This document shows positions 12,977-14,685 of a stretch of DNA of 14,685 nt, in pieces. The position numbers and the translations under genes are program-made. The DNA is taken from assembly GCA_003566475.1 (NCBI GenBank), contig PXDE01000052.1:1-14685 (forward strand). Reading direction: 5' to 3'. Positions within the stretch are counted from its first letter, which is position 1, and every line of letters begins with the position of its first letter. The notes beneath the pieces were generated by a model that searched no databases, was not told the DNA's origin, and worked only from the letters and a program-made list of their open reading frames with translations. Origin of the DNA: PVC group bacterium. Its GTDB lineage: Bacteria; Verrucomicrobiota; Kiritimatiellia; SS1-B-03-39; PXDE01.

Positions 12977-13234
12977 ATGAGCCCTGAGAAAAGGAAGGAC
13001 GAGCCCGAGCCGAGCTTCGAGGAGGCCCTGGCCCGGCTGGAGACGCTGGTCGAGGAGATGGACGGCGGAAGCCTCAGCCTCGAGGCCATGATGAAGCACT
13101 TCGAGGAGGGCACGCGCCTCATCCAGTTCTGCAACCGGAAGCTCGATCAGGTGGAGAAGAAGATCGAGGTGCTCATCCAGCAGGGTCAGGCCCTGGCCAC
13201 CGAGCCGTTCGAGGCGGGGGAGGCCGGGGCCTGA
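12977..13234 (+). CDS. xseB: Exodeoxyribonuclease VII small subunit
   Basis: An 85-residue helical protein and regulatory/structural partner of XseA. The family signature is present: SFEEALARLETLVEEMDGGSLSLEAMMKHFEEGTRLIQFCNRKLDQVEKKIEVL (about 13-66). ATG 12977 is supported by GGAGA six bases upstream; an upstream in-frame start at 12914 would translate repeat DNA. It normally abuts xseA, but here it is 172 bp away because of the inserted palindrome. The minus-strand lipid kinase gene converges on it with a 25-bp gap in which no intrinsic terminator can be seen. Confidence 0.95.
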   Translation: MSPEKRKDEPEPSFEEALARLETLVEEMDGGSLSLEAMMKHFEEGTRLIQFCNRKLDQVEKKIEVLIQQGQALATEPFEAGEAGA

Positions 13235-13259
13235 CGCGGTTCCGATCACCTACCGCTCC

Positions 13260-14171
13260 CTACTCCCGGTCCCTCGCCCCCGGCACCAGCACGGTGAGGG
13301 CGGCGGGGCGGACCTGGACCACCACGTCCTGCACGCCCTCGATCAGCTCACCGTCCATCTGCACCGCGCCGGGCCTGGCCCGTTCGACCTTCAGCCGCTG
13401 GAACCTTCGGGTCTGGACTTCCGGGACATGATCCAGCTTCCCGTCGAACAGGCGGCTCGCGTTGGCCATCACCCTGGGCGCGTCGCGCTTGGAGATGGTC
13501 ACCAGCTCCAGATGCCCGTCGTCGGGCCGGGCCTGGGGCGCGATGCGGGCCCCGCCCCCGAACTGGGTGAGGTTGGCGATGGTGAAGATGAACGGCCGCT
13601 CCAGCCGCTGGGCGGCCCCCCCGTCCAGGCGGTAGATGAACGGCTGAGGCGAGAACGCGATCCATTCGATCGCCCCCGCCAGGACGTAGGGGAGGATCCC
13701 CCGCACCGGAAACTTCTCGAAGGACTTCACCAGGGCCGCGTCCCAGGCCAGGCTGCACGTGACGAAGAACGGGCGGCCGTTCATCTCGCCCACGTCGATC
13801 CGGGCCGGATCGGCGCGGGCCAGAACCCGGGCCGCCCGTTCGGGGTCGAGGGGAATGCCGAAATGCCGGGCGAACCCGTTGCCGCTGCCGGTGGGGATCA
13901 CGCCCAGCTTCACCGGGGTGCCGACCAGGGCGGCCCCGATCGAGTTCACCATGCCGTCGCCCCCCACCACCAGGATGGTGTCCACGCCTTCGGCCACCGC
14001 CCGGGCCGCCTTCTCCCGTCCGTCATCGGCGCTGCGGCTGACCTGGTAGGTGAGCTGGCAGCCAGGGACATCCCACGCCTCCTCCAGCGCCTTCAGGAGC
14101 CCCCCCACCGAGAGTCCGAGACCGGACTTCGGATTGATCAGGACGCGGACCCGGCGGAGGGCGGGACTCAT
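13260..14171 (-). CDS. Diacylglycerol kinase-like lipid kinase (YegS/BmrU family)
   Basis: This 303-residue soluble lipid kinase belongs to the DAGK-catalytic family, which phosphorylates diacylglycerol or a related lipid with ATP at the inner membrane face. Motifs: INPKSG (12-17) in the first strand, GGDGMVNSIGA (70-80) nucleotide loop, PTGSGNGFARHFGIP (93-107), and the C-terminal beta-sandwich with DDGHLELV and QMDGE, which follows the family pattern. The exact lipid substrate cannot be read from sequence. ATG 14171 lies 12 bp after hflC on the same strand, so the two are probably co-transcribed. It is convergent with xseB. Confidence 0.92.
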   Translation of the reverse strand: MSPALRRVRVLINPKSGLGLSVGGLLKALEEAWDVPGCQLTYQVSRSADDGREKAARAVAEGVDTILVVGGDGMVNSIGAALVGTPVKLGVIPTGSGNGFARHFGIPLDPERAARVLARADPARIDVGEMNGRPFFVTCSLAWDAALVKSFEKFPVRGILPYVLAGAIEWIAFSPQPFIYRLDGGAAQRLERPFIFTIANLTQFGGGARIAPQARPDDGHLELVTISKRDAPRVMANASRLFDGKLDHVPEVQTRRFQRLKVERARPGAVQMDGELIEGVQDVVVQVRPAALTVLVPGARDRE

Positions 14172-14183
14172 GGTGGGCCTTCG

Positions 14184-14685
14184 CTATTCCGGCGGCGCCA
14201 CCGTCTCGAGGTAGCGGAAGAAATCGGAGTCCGCCCGCAGAAGGAGGGTGGTGTTCGTGTCCAGGGCCCGATAGGTCTCCAGAGTCCGGAAGAACGCATA
14301 GAACTCCGGATCCTGGCCGAAGGCCTCGCCGTAGATCCGGGTGGCCTCCGCATCGGCCTCGCCCTGGATCTCCTCGGCCCGGCGGGCGGCCTCGGACTCG
14401 ATGCGCCGGAGCTCGCGCTCCATCTCGCCCAGGATCTCCTGGCTCTGGCCCTGGCCCTCGGCCCGGAACCGCTCGGCGATGGCCTGACGCTCGGCGATCA
14501 TCCGGTTCTCCACCTGGACCCGGACCGACTGGATGTAGTTGACCCGTTTGATGCGCACGTCCACCAGTTCGATCCCCAGTTCGGGCATCAGCCGCTGGGC
14601 CCGCTGCAGGATCTCCTGCTCCAGGCGCTCCCGGCCCAGCTTGGGGCGCTGAACCAGATCCTCGTCCTCCCGCTCGGCCAGGACC
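14184..14685 (-). CDS. hflC: Protease modulator HflC (3' part, runs off the window)
   Basis: This is the C-terminal 166 residues of HflC, a periplasm-facing SPFH/band 7 protein that with HflK cages the FtsH protease and limits its access to membrane substrates. The reading frame is open to the window edge (first full codon at 14684). Diagnostic segments: ELGIELVDVRIKRVNYIQSVRVQVENRMIAERQAIAERFRAEGQG, the helical ERELRRIESEAARRAEEIQGEADAEATRIYGEAFGQDPEFYAFFRTLETYRAL, and the end DSDFFRYL. An internal ATG at 14588 is not the real start, because the residues before it (GRERLEQEILQRAQRLMPELG) continue the SPFH domain. hflK is expected just beyond the window. Confidence 0.95.
   Translation of the reverse strand, partial: VLAEREDEDLVQRPKLGRERLEQEILQRAQRLMPELGIELVDVRIKRVNYIQSVRVQVENRMIAERQAIAERFRAEGQGQSQEILGEMERELRRIESEAARRAEEIQGEADAEATRIYGEAFGQDPEFYAFFRTLETYRALDTNTTLLLRADSDFFRYLETVAPPE

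Noticed and set aside
13235..13259. Bidirectional terminator between xseB and the lipid kinase gene
   Set aside because: The 25-bp gap shows no inverted repeat or T-run.

Overview
The window is very GC-rich, compact bacterial chromosome. The gene set (a pheS with a four-cysteine cluster, a 6S RNA next to rarA and a 5-formyl-THF cyclo-ligase gene, then rny, ymdB, xseA, xseB, and hflC followed by a lipid kinase) points to a high-GC member of the former Deltaproteobacteria (Desulfobacterota, Deferrisomatota and relatives). I infer this from gene content and order only; I cannot name the genus. Nearly everything recognisable is housekeeping. The unusual parts are the toxin-antitoxin remnants and the many small repeats lodged between the housekeeping genes.

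Layout. Positions 1-285: a long imperfect palindrome and one copy of a dispersed repeat, leading into pheS (286-1299, +). Positions 1300-3072: about 1.77 kb that splits pheS from pheT. It holds, on the minus strand, an unknown four-helix membrane protein (2045-2467), an intact Xre/MbcA/ParS-type (DUF2384) antitoxin (1559-1990) and the decayed first codons of its RES toxin (1440-1562), then repeat-rich non-coding DNA (2468-3072). pheT (3073-5457, +) follows. A 6S RNA (5631-5812) runs directly into the TTG start of rarA (5811-7169). Next come fthC (7407-8006), flanked by heptanucleotide repeats, then rny (8107-9663) overlapping ymdB (9653-10441). A vapBC pair (10486-11142) and an orphan ribbon-helix-helix antitoxin (11161-11409) sit between ymdB and xseA (11416-12804). 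A 140-bp MITE-like palindrome separates xseA from xseB (12977-13234). On the minus strand and convergent with these are a diacylglycerol-kinase-like gene (13260-14171) and, upstream of it, the 3' part of hflC (14184 to the window edge).

How the genes fit together. PheS and PheT form the phenylalanyl-tRNA synthetase tetramer. 6S RNA, RNase Y and YmdB form an RNA-level control and turnover block. RarA and exonuclease VII (XseA plus XseB) act on stalled forks and single-stranded DNA, and FthC feeds one-carbon metabolism. The accessory layer is three antitoxins from three families. Only the AbrB-type VapB still has its toxin; the DUF2384 antitoxin has lost most of RES, and the RHH antitoxin has no toxin beside it.

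I did not find a clearly new multi-gene system. The best leads are the toxin decay beside intact antitoxins, the 6S RNA/rarA junction, and several repeats that supply start codons, stop codons or C-termini to core genes.
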